Assembly: GCA_963832445.1 (NCBI GenBank)
Contig: CAWHUM010000010.1
Span: 744,001 to 808,000, forward strand
Direction: 5' to 3'
DNA length: 64,000 nucleotides
DNA from: AWTP1-13 sp963832445
GTDB lineage: Bacteria; Pseudomonadota; Alphaproteobacteria; Rhizobiales; Hyphomicrobiaceae
This document shows, in pieces, positions 1 to 10,225 of this stretch. The notes under the pieces are model-generated. The model worked only from the letters and a program-made list of their open reading frames with translations. It was not told the DNA's origin and made no database searches. Each line of letters starts with the position of its first letter. The stretch's first letter is position 1. A program made the position numbers and the translations under genes.

Positions 1-359
1 GCTTTGCGGACTTCAAGGGCAACCGCCAGTACATCACCACCGGCAACCTCGCCGAGAACCCCAAGGCCTACATCTTCGTGATGGACTACGCCCAGCGCCG
101 GCGTGTGAAGCTGTGGGGCCGCGCACGCGTCGTCGAGGACGATGAGGCGCTGCTCGCCCGCCTCTGGCCCGAGGGCTACAAGGCCCGCCCGGAGCAGGCG
201 ATCCTGTTCGAGATCGAAGCCTGGGACACCAACTGCCCGCAGCACATCCCGCAGATGTTCCACGCCGAGGACGTGGCGCACACGCTCACGCAGTTGCAGG
301 CCCGCATCCGCGAGCTGGAGGCCGAGGTGGCCGCCCTCAGGGGCGATGCCTCGGTCTGA
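1..359 (+). CDS. pyridoxamine 5'-phosphate oxidase (PPOX) family protein, C-terminal part
   Basis: The window opens inside this gene. About 118 codons remain, read from base 3, and the stop is at 357-359. The pieces FKGNRQYITTGN, AYIFVMDY and RRVKLWGRARVV match the flavin-binding split-barrel fold of PPOX-type proteins, in which a second beta-hairpin reads [V]KLWGRA. The tail (LTQLQARIRELEAEVAALR) is a short predicted coiled coil, common in a subfamily annotated only as pyridoxamine 5'-phosphate oxidase family protein. FMN or F420 binding is inferred from the fold, and the substrate is unknown. The convergent kinase gene behind it probably ends inside its last codons, an overlap of about 23 bp. 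Confidence 0.75.
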   Translation, partial: FADFKGNRQYITTGNLAENPKAYIFVMDYAQRRRVKLWGRARVVEDDEALLARLWPEGYKARPEQAILFEIEAWDTNCPQHIPQMFHAEDVAHTLTQLQARIRELEAEVAALRGDASV

Positions 360-3300
360 GCCGGGCCCGCATGGGTGGGGTCCAGGCGACCACTGTACTG
401 TCCGCACCTTGCTCGTCTCGGTAGGCGGCGACCACAGCAAGCGAATCCGTCACTGCCGGGCGGTTGCTCGCGACAGTTACACCCGGACCCAAATGGCGAC
501 CGGTGCCGATCCATTTGTCGGGAATATCCAGCCGGCAGCGGACACCCTCGGATCGTACGTGAGATTGACTGCGCCGCCGAGCTCATAGGGGATGAGCTCG
601 GTGATGACAGTGGTGCCATAGCCCGGTCTCTTTGGGGTCTCACTGTCGGGCCCCCACTTTCCACCCAATCGACCGCGAGCCGGCCAGTCCCGTGCCCGTT
701 TGGTGAACGATACCAGTGGACCGATACTCGCCCCCGCCGCGAGGAAAGAGCGCCGTATTTTGCCGCGTTCGTCGTCAGCTCATGGAAGACCAGCGCTATC
801 GTCTGGCCGGCTTCCGCGCTGAGCAGCACATCGGGACCTCTGATGCCGGTGTTGCCGTTCGAGGCATATGGCGCCAGCTCGCGACGGAGCAGGTCCGCCA
901 ACGGGATGCCCAGCCACCTGCGGCCGCTCAGGAGCTCGTGCGTGGACGCCATCGATCGAATGCGACCGTCGAGGGCAGCCACGAAGTGAGACATCGAGCT
1001 GCTCGAATCCATGGTGTGGGCAGCGACCGTGCTGACGGTTGCGAGCACATTCTTGACGCGATGGTCGAGCTCGGCGAGCAGCGTCCCCTGATGCTCCTCT
1101 GCCCGCTTGCGCTCCGTGACATCGATATCGACGCCCACGACCCGCTTCGGACGGCCATCGCCGTGGTAGGAAACGAAGATGCGCGCATCGATCCACCGAA
1201 CCTCGCCACCCGGGCGAACAACACGATAATCCACGCCGTACTCGTCCGACCGCTCTCGGAAAACGAGCCGGCGAAGCTTTTCCAGCCGCGCCACATCCTC
1301 ATGGTGCACACCGGCTATCCACTCCTTGCGTGCGACCTCGGTCGTGCCATCGGGGAAGCCATGGATGGCCGCATAGCCCGCAGATACCTGCATCCTCTCC
1401 GTATCGACGTCGTAGGCGAAGCTGCCGACCAGCGCGGCCTGCTCGGCAAGCGCGAGTTGCAAGGTGCGCTCGGCCAGCGCCAACTCGGCTGTCTTGCGCT
1501 CGGTGATGTTTCGCGTCAGCCCTTTGATCCGCAGCAGTCTGCCTGCGGCGTCGAATTCGCCCTCTGCCGTCTCCTCCAGCCAAACCTGCCGGCCGTCAGG
1601 TCCGCAAAACCGGAAGCTCAAAGCATAGGATGCGTTGTCGGGGCGAAGCTCATGAATATGGGCTTTGAAGCGCTCGCGGTCGTCGGGGTGGACCCGACTG
1701 AGGAACTCATTGCAGTGCGAACAGCCAACCGAGTGTCCCTCGTCTCCGAGAATGCGACGCGCGTTGTCGCTGCGTCGTGACTGGCCCGTTCGAGCATCCC
1801 ACTCGAAGGCGATCACCTGGCCGGCAGCCAATGCATCCGCCAGCCGGGCTTCACTTTCCTTGAGGACAGCCTCCGTTCGCTTGCGCTCGGTGACATCGAT
1901 GTTGGCGCCGACGGCCCGCCGTGCGCTACCATCGCGGTTGTAGGATGTGCGACTGCGCAACTCGATCCACCGCAACTCGCCATTGGGCTGGACAACGCGA
2001 TACTCCAAGAAGAGTTCGCGCCGCCGCTCAGCTTTCGCTCGCTCAATCTGAACTTCGACACGAGCCGCATCGTCGCTGGGAACTCGGGTTCGCCAGTCCG
2101 CGTAGTTGGTTTCTGCCGTTCCATCAGGGCAGGCCGTGGATCGCCGCATAGCCTGGCGAGACCTGCATCCTCCCGGAGGACGGAATCCAACGAGAAGCAA
2201 CCGACCAGAGCGATCCTACCGGCAAGGTCGAGCTGTGCGTTGCGATCCGCCAGCGCCTGCTCCGCTCTTTTGCGCTCGCTGATATCGACAAGCATGTTGA
2301 CGAGACCGGTCATGTTTCCGGACGCGTCGAAGATCGGGGTCGGGAAGGGGATGATAGGAACACGCGTGCCGTCGGGGCGCTCCACTGTCGCTTCGATTCC
2401 CCGGACGGGCCTTTTCTCTCTGAGCGCCATGGCCACAGGCGATTCATCCGGTGCCATGGGTGTCCCGTCGGACCAGTAAATCTTCCACGACCCACAGATC
2501 CTGGTCGTGCCCAGCTCCGGGCGAACGCCCCAGAGTGCCACCGCGGCAGCGTTGTAGTAGGTGATATACCCGGAGGCGTCGGTCACGCAGACGGCGGCCG
2601 GTAGCGCCTCGATCAGCTCGCGCAATTTCCGCTCGCTCTCGAGCAGTCGTTTCTCGGCCAGTTTGCGCTCGGTGATGTCGCGGGTGACCCCGAGCAATCG
2701 AACAGGCCGGCCATCGGCATCCCGCACCACCGAGCCTTCCACCGCGACCCAATGCTCTTGGCTATGCTCCGCTGCGTTGCCGGGGATTGGCGCAAGGCGG
2801 TATTCCGCCTTTATGTTCTGGCCCGCGCGCTGCGAGCCCGCAAAAGCGGCATCCAGGCTCGGCAGATCGTGTGGATGTATGTAGGGACGCGCTTCCGCGA
2901 GCGTTTTGGGTAGCGAGTCTGACCGGTATCCATGAATGCGCCTATCCCGGCTGTCGCTTTCGAATTGGCCGGTCTTGACATCGACCGTCCAAACGCCGAG
3001 CTCGGCGCCGTCGAGAGCCAACTGCAGGCGATTGTTGCTCTCCTTCGCAGCTGCTGCGTGTCGCCGCCTCTCGGCAAACAGAACGGTGAGCACGAGGGTG
3101 TAGATGGTCAGCATCGTCACTGCGAGCTGCGCCCCCTTCACCCGCTCGTCGATTGGCACACTCGCATCGCCATAGCGGCCAATGCCGTATGTCGTCGCCA
3201 TGATGATCGTGCTGCAAGCGATGAACGCGCCGGCAACCGCAAACGGTGCTCGGCAGCGGGCCGCCAGCCACAGGAGCAGCGGCAGCGCCAGCGCGCTGGG

Positions 3301-4044
3301 GCTGAACGTGATCCAGGACGCGGATGACTGCAACGCAACGAAAGCGCTGGTCGACGCCAACAGGAAGAGTACCCCCAATCCTTCGACCAATTCGCTGGCG
3401 GACCAGCCTTCACGCCGCGCCCGACCGAGCTCGATCACGATCGGCGCGACCACGACAGTGCCGATGGCAGCGGACAGGAACCATGCACTCCAGACCTCCC
3501 AGAAAGGTGCTGAGGAGTGCAGCAGGGTCATTATTGCTGCGCCCCCGAACCCGGCTGCCGCCATGGCGATCGCAGTCGCCAAGACAAATCCCGGTACGTG
3601 GCGCAATTCCCTGAAGGTGAATGGCCGGCCGAACCAGCGCTCGAGCAGCCAAACCACCACCACTGGCCCACCGGCTGCGCAGACGCCCTTGAGAACCGAA
3701 GTCAGAAGACTTCTGTCGCTCATGATGTTGGCCGCGATAGTGCCGGCTATCACGCCCACCACGAGGGCAGGGCGCACAGAGCGGCCGAGAACGATTAGAA
3801 GGCCGACGGCAATCCCAGCGGCGGGCCAGAACACTGCGACGTCGCCTTGCTCAGTGCGCAAGGCGAGCCCAAGCCGTGCTGCGAGGAAATATGAGACCGC
3901 AATGGCGGCGGCCAGCAGCGCGAACGAGCAAAGCCGTTCGAGGCCCGCGCCGACAGACGCGTACCAACTTGCACCGAAAGGTCGCCAATCGCCCTTCAAC
4001 GTCTCAATGTCCCCCGAAATCAGCGCTGAAAGCACATTGATCAT
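337..4044 (-). CDS. MASE1-PAS hybrid HWE-family sensor histidine kinase, interrupted by four frameshifts
   Basis: One gene of about 1,235 codons read in several frames. Residues 40-310 form a MASE1 sensor with about eight hydrophobic helices. At least four PAS/PAC units follow, each closing with a D-I-T-E-R-K type motif. The kinase core has the H-box LDHRVKNVLATVS, the N-box HELTTNAAKYGA and the W-V-E signature of HWE kinases. The PAS part breaks near 2178 and 2127, where one extra base each in GG and GGG (plus strand) moves the frame twice. The ATPase part breaks near 634 (GGGG) and 545 (CCC), where one base each is missing. Restoring them recovers the typical PGYGTTVI and CRLDIP C-terminal motifs. 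HWE kinases usually feed a response regulator or general stress response, but none is adjacent. A sequencing artefact is likelier than decay. The end at 337 is inferred. Confidence 0.75.
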
Positions 4045-4230
4045 CGGTCAGGGCCAGCAGCTCGGCTATCGGGTGTTGTCTGTAGTTGAGGGACTTGACG
4101 ATCAGGCCCTCGGCTTGCAGTCAGCGTCCAGTTTTCGGGTGCGGCCCCGGCCCCGTAAGCTGCTGACGGGACGAGCAAAATTCCGCCCTACGGTGTCAAG
4201 GTTCGACTTGCAACACGCCAGTACGAGGGC

Positions 4231-6763
4231 CTAGCCCGCACTCGCCGCGCGCCTGCAGTAGAGCCGCTTCACGGCGTCGACCAGCAGCAGGTAGGCCGCA
4301 ACGGTTGCCACCAGAAACAAGTAAAAGCCCGGCGGTGGCATCACGAAGCCGAACAGGCCGCCGAGCGGTGAGAGTGCGATGATGAGCCCCACAGCAACCA
4401 CGCCGATCGAAAGTGACGCCAGCAGCGCGTGCGGCCGGCTGTGCCATGGGCTGCCGCGCGTTCTGATGACAAAGATGACGAGCGACTGGGTTGCCAGGGA
4501 CTCGAGAAACCAGCCGGTCTGGAACACCGCCTCGCTCGCCCCGAACAGGTAGATCAGCGCGAAGAACGTGAGAAAATCGAAGAGCGAGCTGACCGGGCCG
4601 AGCACCAGCATGAAGCGCTCGATGAACCGCATGTCCCAGTGCACCGGTTGTTGCAGCGCCTCCGCATCGACGTTGTCGAACGGCACGCCGACCTCGGACA
4701 GGTCATAGAGCAGGTTGTTGAGCAGCACCTGGGTCGGCAGCATCGGCAGGAACGGCAGGAACAGCGCCGCTCCGGCCATGCTGAACATGTTGCCGAGATT
4801 GGAGCTCGAGCCCATTAGGATGTACTTGGTCACGTTCTCGACCGTGCGGCGGCCCTCGGTCACGCCATCGAGAACCACGCCCAGGTCGTGCTCCAGCAGC
4901 ACCAGATCGGCGGCGGCCTTGGCAACGTCGGCGGCGCTGTCGACTGAGATGCCGACGTCGGCTGCATGCAGCGCGGAGGCATCGTTGATGCCGTCTCCGA
5001 GGAACCCCACCACGCTGCCCGTCGCCTTCAGGGCCAGCAGGATGCGCTCCTTCTGCTGCGGCGTGACCCGGCAGAAGAGGTTGACCGATGCCAGCCGGGC
5101 CCTGAGCGCGTCCTGACCCATCTCGGCGAGCTCGCTGCCCGTCAGCACGCCGTGCACCGGCACGCCGATCTCGCTGCAGATGTGGCGTGTGATGCGTTCA
5201 TTGTCGCCGGTCAGGATCTTCACCGCGACGCCAGCGCGCGCCAGGGACCGGATGGCGGCCGCGGCGTCGGGCTTGGGCGGGTCGACGAAGGTAAGGAAGC
5301 CGGCAAAGGTGAGCGCGGCCTCGTCGCCGACCACGGCATCGTCGTGCGTGCGGGCGACGCTGCGGCTGGCAACGCCCAGCACCCGATATCCCTCTTCCCC
5401 GAGCTGCTCGAACTGTCGCAGCACCGCTTTTCGCGCCTCGTCGTCGAACTCGTGCCGTTGTCCATCCGGCGCCATGTAGTCGGCTGAGAGCCGGACGACA
5501 TCCTCCGGCGCGCCCTTGACGACGAGCAGCCGCGCCTTACCGTCATCGACCAGCACCGACACGCGGCGGCGCTCGAAATCGAACGGCACCTCGTCGACTT
5601 TCCTCCAGCCGGCGACGTCGACTTTGCGATGGGCGAGGATGGCCTCGTCCAGCGGGCTCTTGATGCCGCTCTCGAAGGCGCTGTTGAGATAGGCCAACCG
5701 CAGCACCTCCTCGCTGTCGTTGCCGTCGGTGCCCAGGTGGCGCACCAGCCGGATGCAGGATTCGGTCAACGTGCCGGTCTTGTCGGTGCACAGCACGTCC
5801 ATGGCGCCGAGATCGTGAATGGCGGCGAGCCGCTTCACGATCACCCTGCGTTTGGCCAGCCGCTGCGCGCCGTTCGCGAGCGTCACCGTGACCACCATGG
5901 GCAGAAGCTCGGGCGTGAGGCCGACAGCGAGCGCCAATGCAAACAGCAGCGAGTTCGAGCCACGGGCGGTGGAACAGCACATTGGCGGCCAGCACGAACA
6001 GGACGAGAAACACGGTGAACCGCAGCATGAGCAGCCCGAACCGCTGGATGCCGTGCTCGAATGCGTCCCGTGGCCGCTGCGTGGCGAGCGCGCCGGCAAG
6101 CCCCCCGAGCTCCGTCCTCCGTCCGGTCCGGCACACGACCGCCGTGGCGGTGCCGCTGATGGCGGATGTGCCCATGAACAGGAAGTTCCCGGCCTCGGAG
6201 ACCTCGCCCGCCGGGCTCGGCAGATCGCCGGCATGTTTCTCGACCGGGTAGGGCTCGCCGGTGAGAAGGGCCTGGTTGACGAAGAGGTCGCGGGCCGCCA
6301 GCAGCCGGCAGTCGGCCGGAACGACGTCTCCGGCTGCCAGCCGCACCGCATCGCCGGGCACGAGCCGCTCGATGGGGATGGTGCGCTCCTGCCCGTCGCG
6401 GATGACCTGGCAGCGAAGTCCGACCGATCGCCGCAGTGCCTCGACCGCGTTCTCCGCCCGCAGCTGCTGGACCACATCGAGCACCACGCTCAAGAGGATG
6501 ATGACCGTGATGATGACGAAGCTGGTCACCTGCCCGGTCCATGCCGAGAGGCCGGCTGCGAACAGCAGAATGAGAATGAGCGGATTGGCGAAGCGATCGA
6601 GGATCTGCCGCCAGAGCGGCCGCCGTCGCCGGGTCAACGCGTCGTTGGCCCCGAATTTGGCCAGCCGCCGTTCCGCCTCCTCACTCGTGAGACCGCGCTC
6701 GGTCGCTCCGAGCCCGGCCAGCAACGACGCGAGCGGAATGTTCCATGGCGGGCAGCCGGTCAT
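4231..6763 (-). CDS. mgtA: magnesium-translocating P-type ATPase (MgtA-like), one frameshift
   Basis: Inner-membrane P3-type ATPase that imports Mg2+ using ATP. Visible in order are an N-terminal cation-ATPase domain, paired helices, the actuator motif LLTGEPYPVEK, the membrane motif LTPELLPM, the phosphorylation site CTDKTGTLT, the nucleotide-binding region, the hinge GDGINDASAL, and C-terminal helices ending in RRAASAG. The start at 6763 has a GAGGAAG ribosome site 5' to it; an open frame continues upstream but is not needed. Near 5954 an extra A (plus-strand TT) splits the reading frame. Removing it gives the conserved D-S-L-L-F-A-L-A-L-A. About 844 codons, slightly shorter than enterobacterial MgtA (about 900). 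No Mg2+ riboswitch-like leader is evident in the short upstream gap. Confidence 0.9.
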
Positions 6764-6923
6764 GGCAAGCTTCCTCGCCGCTGCGATGCGTGCGAGCGCC
6801 GCGGCTCGCCTACCTAGCACGCGATTGCCCCGACGAGCCTTTGACCCAGCGCAAGGCATGGCGGCTGGCGGCCCATTTGCGCCGTCATCGGCTGTGCGCG
6901 GTGCCGCGCGGGCGAGCGCCCGG

Positions 6924-8447
6924 TCAGAAGTCCGCGTCTTCTTCGCCGGCGGCGCGCTTCTGGTGGCGGATGTGCTGCCAGATAGCCAGCCCTACGGACA
7001 GCGCGGCGGCGACAAGCAGCCCGCCGGAGATCGGCCGTGTCAGGAACAGCCAGGGATTGTCGTCGGTCATGATGGCACGGATCAGGTTGATCTCGATCTG
7101 GTCGCCGAGGATGAGACCCAGGATCAGCGGCGCCAGCGGGAAGCCTGCCTTCACCAGGATGTAGCCGAGCACCCCGAAGATCAGCAGCACGTACACGCTA
7201 TCCATCGTGTTGTTGAGCGCATAGGCGCCGATCACGCACAGCACCAGCACCACAGGCGCCAGCACGGCAAGGCGTATGGTGGTGAGCCGCAGCACGAAGA
7301 ACGTGCTCAGCCAGATGATCATCACCATCAGCGGGTGGGCCAGGATGTAGGCCGCATAGATGCCATAGGCGAGGTTGGGGTGCTGCGACACGAACAGGGG
7401 GCCCGACTGGATGCCATGGATCGTCATGGCGCCGAGCATGACCGCGGTGACGGCATCGCCCGGGATGCCGAATGCCATGATGGTCACCAGCGAGCCGCCG
7501 ACATTGGCGTTGTTGGAGGCTTCCGACGCGATTATGCCCTCGGGGTGGCCGGTGCCGAACAGCTCGGGCGTCCTGGAGAACTTCTTGGCCTGGTCGTAGG
7601 CCAGCACGCTGGCCGCGCTGCCGCCGATCGCGGGCAGCACGCCGATGACGATGCCGACCACCACTGACCAGAGAAACAGGAAAGGCCGGGTGAGGATCTC
7701 GCCGATCACCTTGAGATGGTTGACCACAAGGGTGGGCCGCTTGGCCAGCACTTCACCCTGCGCGCCCGGCTGGCGCATCTTCTCCACGTCGGTCATGATT
7801 TGCGCGAAAGCGAAAATGCCGATCAGCACGGGGAGGAACGGGAAGCCGCCGCCGATGAACTCCGAGCCGAAGGTCAAGCGGGGGACGCCACCGATCGGAT
7901 CGGTGCCGATGACGGTGATGAGGAGGCCGATCGCCGTCGAGACCAGGCTCTTCACCAGCGAGGCCTCCGCCAGCCCGGCGACCATCGCCATGGCGAGAAT
8001 GAAGAGCGAGAAGTACTCCCACGGCCCGAATGCGAGCGCGATCTGCGCCAGCGGCCCGGTCACCAGGATGAGGAACAGCCCGCCCACGAGGCCGCCGAGA
8101 AACGACGCCCACACCCCGAGCCACACCGCGCGTCCAGGCTCGCCTTTGCGCGCCATGGGAAAGCCGTCGAAAGTGGTGGCGATGGCAGAGGGAGTGCCGG
8201 GAATGCCGATCAGGCAGGCGGTGATGAGCCCGCCGGCCGACCCGCCGACGTAGACGCCGGTCATCGCCGCCAGCCCGGCCAGCGGCTCCAGGCCGTAGGT
8301 GAAGGGCAGCAGCACGATGATGGTCATGGTGATGGTGACGCCCGGCAATGCGCCACCGACGACCCCCGCCAAGGTCCCCATGAACAGCGGCAGGAGATAT
8401 TTCCATTGCAGGACGGTGATCAGGCCGGTGCCGAGCAGCTCGAGCAT
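6924..8447 (-). CDS. tctA: tripartite tricarboxylate transporter, large permease subunit TctA
   Basis: 507-residue inner-membrane protein with about eleven or twelve hydrophobic segments, the size of TctA. The N-terminal GALPGVTITM and the VGGSAGGLITA signature are conserved in the large permease of tripartite tricarboxylate transporters, which carry citrate-like carboxylates by ion gradient. It is the last gene of tctC-tctB-tctA and starts four bases after tctB stops, so the genes are probably co-transcribed. The exact substrate cannot be read from sequence. The C-terminal tail HIRHQKRAAGEEDADF is hydrophilic and cytoplasmic. Confidence 0.93.
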   Translation of the reverse strand: MLELLGTGLITVLQWKYLLPLFMGTLAGVVGGALPGVTITMTIIVLLPFTYGLEPLAGLAAMTGVYVGGSAGGLITACLIGIPGTPSAIATTFDGFPMARKGEPGRAVWLGVWASFLGGLVGGLFLILVTGPLAQIALAFGPWEYFSLFILAMAMVAGLAEASLVKSLVSTAIGLLITVIGTDPIGGVPRLTFGSEFIGGGFPFLPVLIGIFAFAQIMTDVEKMRQPGAQGEVLAKRPTLVVNHLKVIGEILTRPFLFLWSVVVGIVIGVLPAIGGSAASVLAYDQAKKFSRTPELFGTGHPEGIIASEASNNANVGGSLVTIMAFGIPGDAVTAVMLGAMTIHGIQSGPLFVSQHPNLAYGIYAAYILAHPLMVMIIWLSTFFVLRLTTIRLAVLAPVVLVLCVIGAYALNNTMDSVYVLLIFGVLGYILVKAGFPLAPLILGLILGDQIEINLIRAIMTDDNPWLFLTRPISGGLLVAAALSVGLAIWQHIRHQKRAAGEEDADF

Positions 8448-8451
8448 GCCC

Positions 8452-8937
8452 TCACCAACTGGTCCAGGTGCCGCGCGGCAGCAGCACGGTCAAGTAGCGC
8501 TCGAACACCAGATAGCCGATCGCCGACGTGCCCACCCCCACCGCCGCCAGCGTCGCCCATTGGCGCAAGGTCGACGGCCGCTCCAGCAGGATCTGGAACG
8601 CGACCGCGAACAGCACGGTGGCGATGCGGAAGCCGAGGAACGGCAGCAGCGCGATGTAGCCGGCCACCACCGCGAAGGCGGCTGCCACCAGGCCGTAGGC
8701 ACGCGGGGGACCGGCTGGCGCCACCTGCGCGCCGGCGGCCATCCCGCGCTGGGCGATCACATCCTGCAGGACCAGCAGAACGCACGTCAGCGCCATGAAC
8801 ACCAGCACCAGGGCCGGATAGAAGCCGGGACCGATCGGCACAATGGGGAGTTTCGGCAGCCCGAACGCAAACGGCAGCAGGATGAGGCTGACCGCGAGGC
8901 CGACCAACCCCGCGATCCCATCTCGCCCGAGTTTCAT
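8452..8937 (-). CDS. tctB: tripartite tricarboxylate transporter, small subunit TctB
   Basis: 161-residue protein with four predicted membrane helices, the usual layout of TctB, the small permease partner of TctA. The start ATG at 8937 overlaps the tctC stop by four bases (ATGA), so translation is likely coupled. The segment IVPIGPGFYPALV is typical of the family: a glycine/proline-rich loop after the first helix. The function is structural or accessory to TctA in the cytoplasmic membrane. Family assignment rests on topology and operon position as much as on motifs. Confidence 0.88.
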   Translation of the reverse strand: MKLGRDGIAGLVGLAVSLILLPFAFGLPKLPIVPIGPGFYPALVLVFMALTCVLLVLQDVIAQRGMAAGAQVAPAGPPRAYGLVAAAFAVVAGYIALLPFLGFRIATVLFAVAFQILLERPSTLRQWATLAAVGVGTSAIGYLVFERYLTVLLPRGTWTSW

Positions 8938-9890
8938 TTCGTTTTCATGAGCCCGAGGTCGGCCATGATGGCCTTGTTCTCGCCGTCGATCCGGTCGAGG
9001 AACGCGCCGTACTGTTTGTCGTCGAGGAAGGCGACGCGGGTTCCCTGCAGCTTCATGGAGTTGGCGAACTCCGGCTCCGAGGTAGCCTTGCCGCAGGCCT
9101 CGACCAGCTTGGCACGCACAGGCGCCGGCGTGCCCTTGGGCACCACCAGGCCGCGCACCACCTCGTAGACGATGTTGTAGCCGAGCTCCTTCAGGGTCGG
9201 CACGCCGGGCATCTCGGGATCGCGCTTCTCGGTGGCGATGGCGAGGAACTTGAGCTGCCCGGCCTCGACCTTGCCCTTCTGCGTGAGATTGGAGTCGGTC
9301 AGGTCGATATGGCCGCCCAGGATCGCCGTCATGCGCGGCGCCAGCCCCTCGTAGGACACGTACTTGAGCTTGATGCCGGCTGCCTTCTCGACCGTGGCCG
9401 GGAAGATGTGGCTGGTGGAGCTGAGCGTGGCGCCGACCGTGATCTGGCCGGGTCGGTTCTTGGCGTCGGCCAGGAACTCCTGCCAGTCCTTCCAGGGCGT
9501 CTTCGGGCTGGCCGTCAGCACGGAGGGCGTGGCCGCCACCAGGCAGATGGGCTCGAAGTCCTTGTAGCTGATGTCGGTGAGGCCCGAGTAGTGCACGAGG
9601 TGGATGTAGTCGTGCATGGCGTAGACGGTGTACCCGTCGGCCGGCGAACCCTTGGCCTCGCGTGCGCCGACGGTGCCGGACGCGCCGGTGACATTGGCGA
9701 TCACGACGGCCTGGCCCAGGTGCTTCTGCAGCAACGGGGCCAGCGGGCGGAAGATGTTGTCGGTGTCGCCGCCGGCCGCCCATGGCACGATCATCTTTAT
9801 GGGACGGTCGGGGAATTGCTGGGCGCCGGCGGAGGTTCCGAACGTTGCGGCGAGCAGCGCGGCAGCGGCCGCGAAGGCTAGTCTCTTCAC
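8934..9890 (-). CDS. tctC: tripartite tricarboxylate transporter substrate-binding protein (Bug/TctC family)
   Basis: 318-residue periplasmic receptor. It has a signal peptide of about 23 residues ending at AGA|QQF and then FPDRPIKMIVPWAAGGDTD, the Bug-family beta1 signature (W-P-x-[RK]-P-I-x-x-[IV]-V-P-[FW]). Bug proteins bind small carboxylates such as citrate, malate or aromatic acids through two water-mediated carboxylate contacts. It heads the tctCBA operon and overlaps tctB by four bases. The 335 bases upstream hold two long inverted repeats (annotated separately). A second Bug protein lies at 28749-29735 without permease genes. Confidence 0.93.
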   Translation of the reverse strand: MKRLAFAAAAALLAATFGTSAGAQQFPDRPIKMIVPWAAGGDTDNIFRPLAPLLQKHLGQAVVIANVTGASGTVGAREAKGSPADGYTVYAMHDYIHLVHYSGLTDISYKDFEPICLVAATPSVLTASPKTPWKDWQEFLADAKNRPGQITVGATLSSTSHIFPATVEKAAGIKLKYVSYEGLAPRMTAILGGHIDLTDSNLTQKGKVEAGQLKFLAIATEKRDPEMPGVPTLKELGYNIVYEVVRGLVVPKGTPAPVRAKLVEACGKATSEPEFANSMKLQGTRVAFLDDKQYGAFLDRIDGENKAIMADLGLMKTK

Positions 9891-9938
9891 TTGAGCTCTC
9901 CCTGGATGATGGTTTGGGTATTGTTATTGACGCCAACA

Positions 9939-10013
9939 CTAGTGTCCTGATCGCGAAATTCGTCACAGTGTGCGGCGGGCTAGGAACGAATTTCGCGATC
10001 TGAAGGACACTAG
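9939..10013. repeat. large palindrome, CTAGTGT family, copy 1
   Basis: The left arm at 9939-9963 (CTAGTGTCCTGATCGCGAAA and on to TTCGT) and right arm at 9986-10013 are inverted complements except for a three-base bulge, separated by a 22-base loop. The arms would form a stem of about 25 bp. It lies about 50 bp upstream of tctC, in the 9891-10225 gene-free stretch shared with the divergent TPR gene. The ends carry CTAG and the inner part carries the palindromic ATCGCGA. It is related to the next repeat in length, bulge position and the CTAGTGT and GATCG blocks. It could be a REP-like element, a transcription barrier or an operator. Confidence 0.8.
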
Positions 10014-10025
10014 AAAAAGCATGAT

Positions 10026-10106
10026 GCTAGTGTGATTTAGATCGAGAAGTCCGCTCACGAACCTGGCCCAATGCAACGTAGCGGACTTCTCGATCATCAC
10101 ACTAGC
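10026..10106. repeat. large palindrome, CTAGTGT family, copy 2
   Basis: The left arm at 10026-10055 begins GCTAGTGTGATTTAGATCGA and ends in AGTCCGCT. The right arm at 10080-10106 is its complement apart from a three-base bulge at the same relative place as in copy 1. The loop is 24 bases. It directly follows copy 1 (12 bases apart), so the tctC/TPR intergenic region holds two tandem hairpins. The right arm resembles a sequence at 27557-27582 upstream of the DctP gene, differing at one position within the shared 26 bases. Confidence 0.8.
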
Positions 10107-10225
10107 GAGGGAATTCCCAGGCGACAATCAGCCTCCCACCGAACCGCCGGGTGAAATGGCCACGCGCAGCGTTGCCCGGCGCTCGGGGCTCGCCTAATCT
10201 GCCCATTCAGCGCGCAGGAGGACGC

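Noticed and set aside
6764..6923. A possible Mg2+ riboswitch or leader before mgtA
   Set aside because: The gap to the neighbouring tctA end is about 160 bases and shows no recognisable Mg2+-sensing structure or leader peptide.
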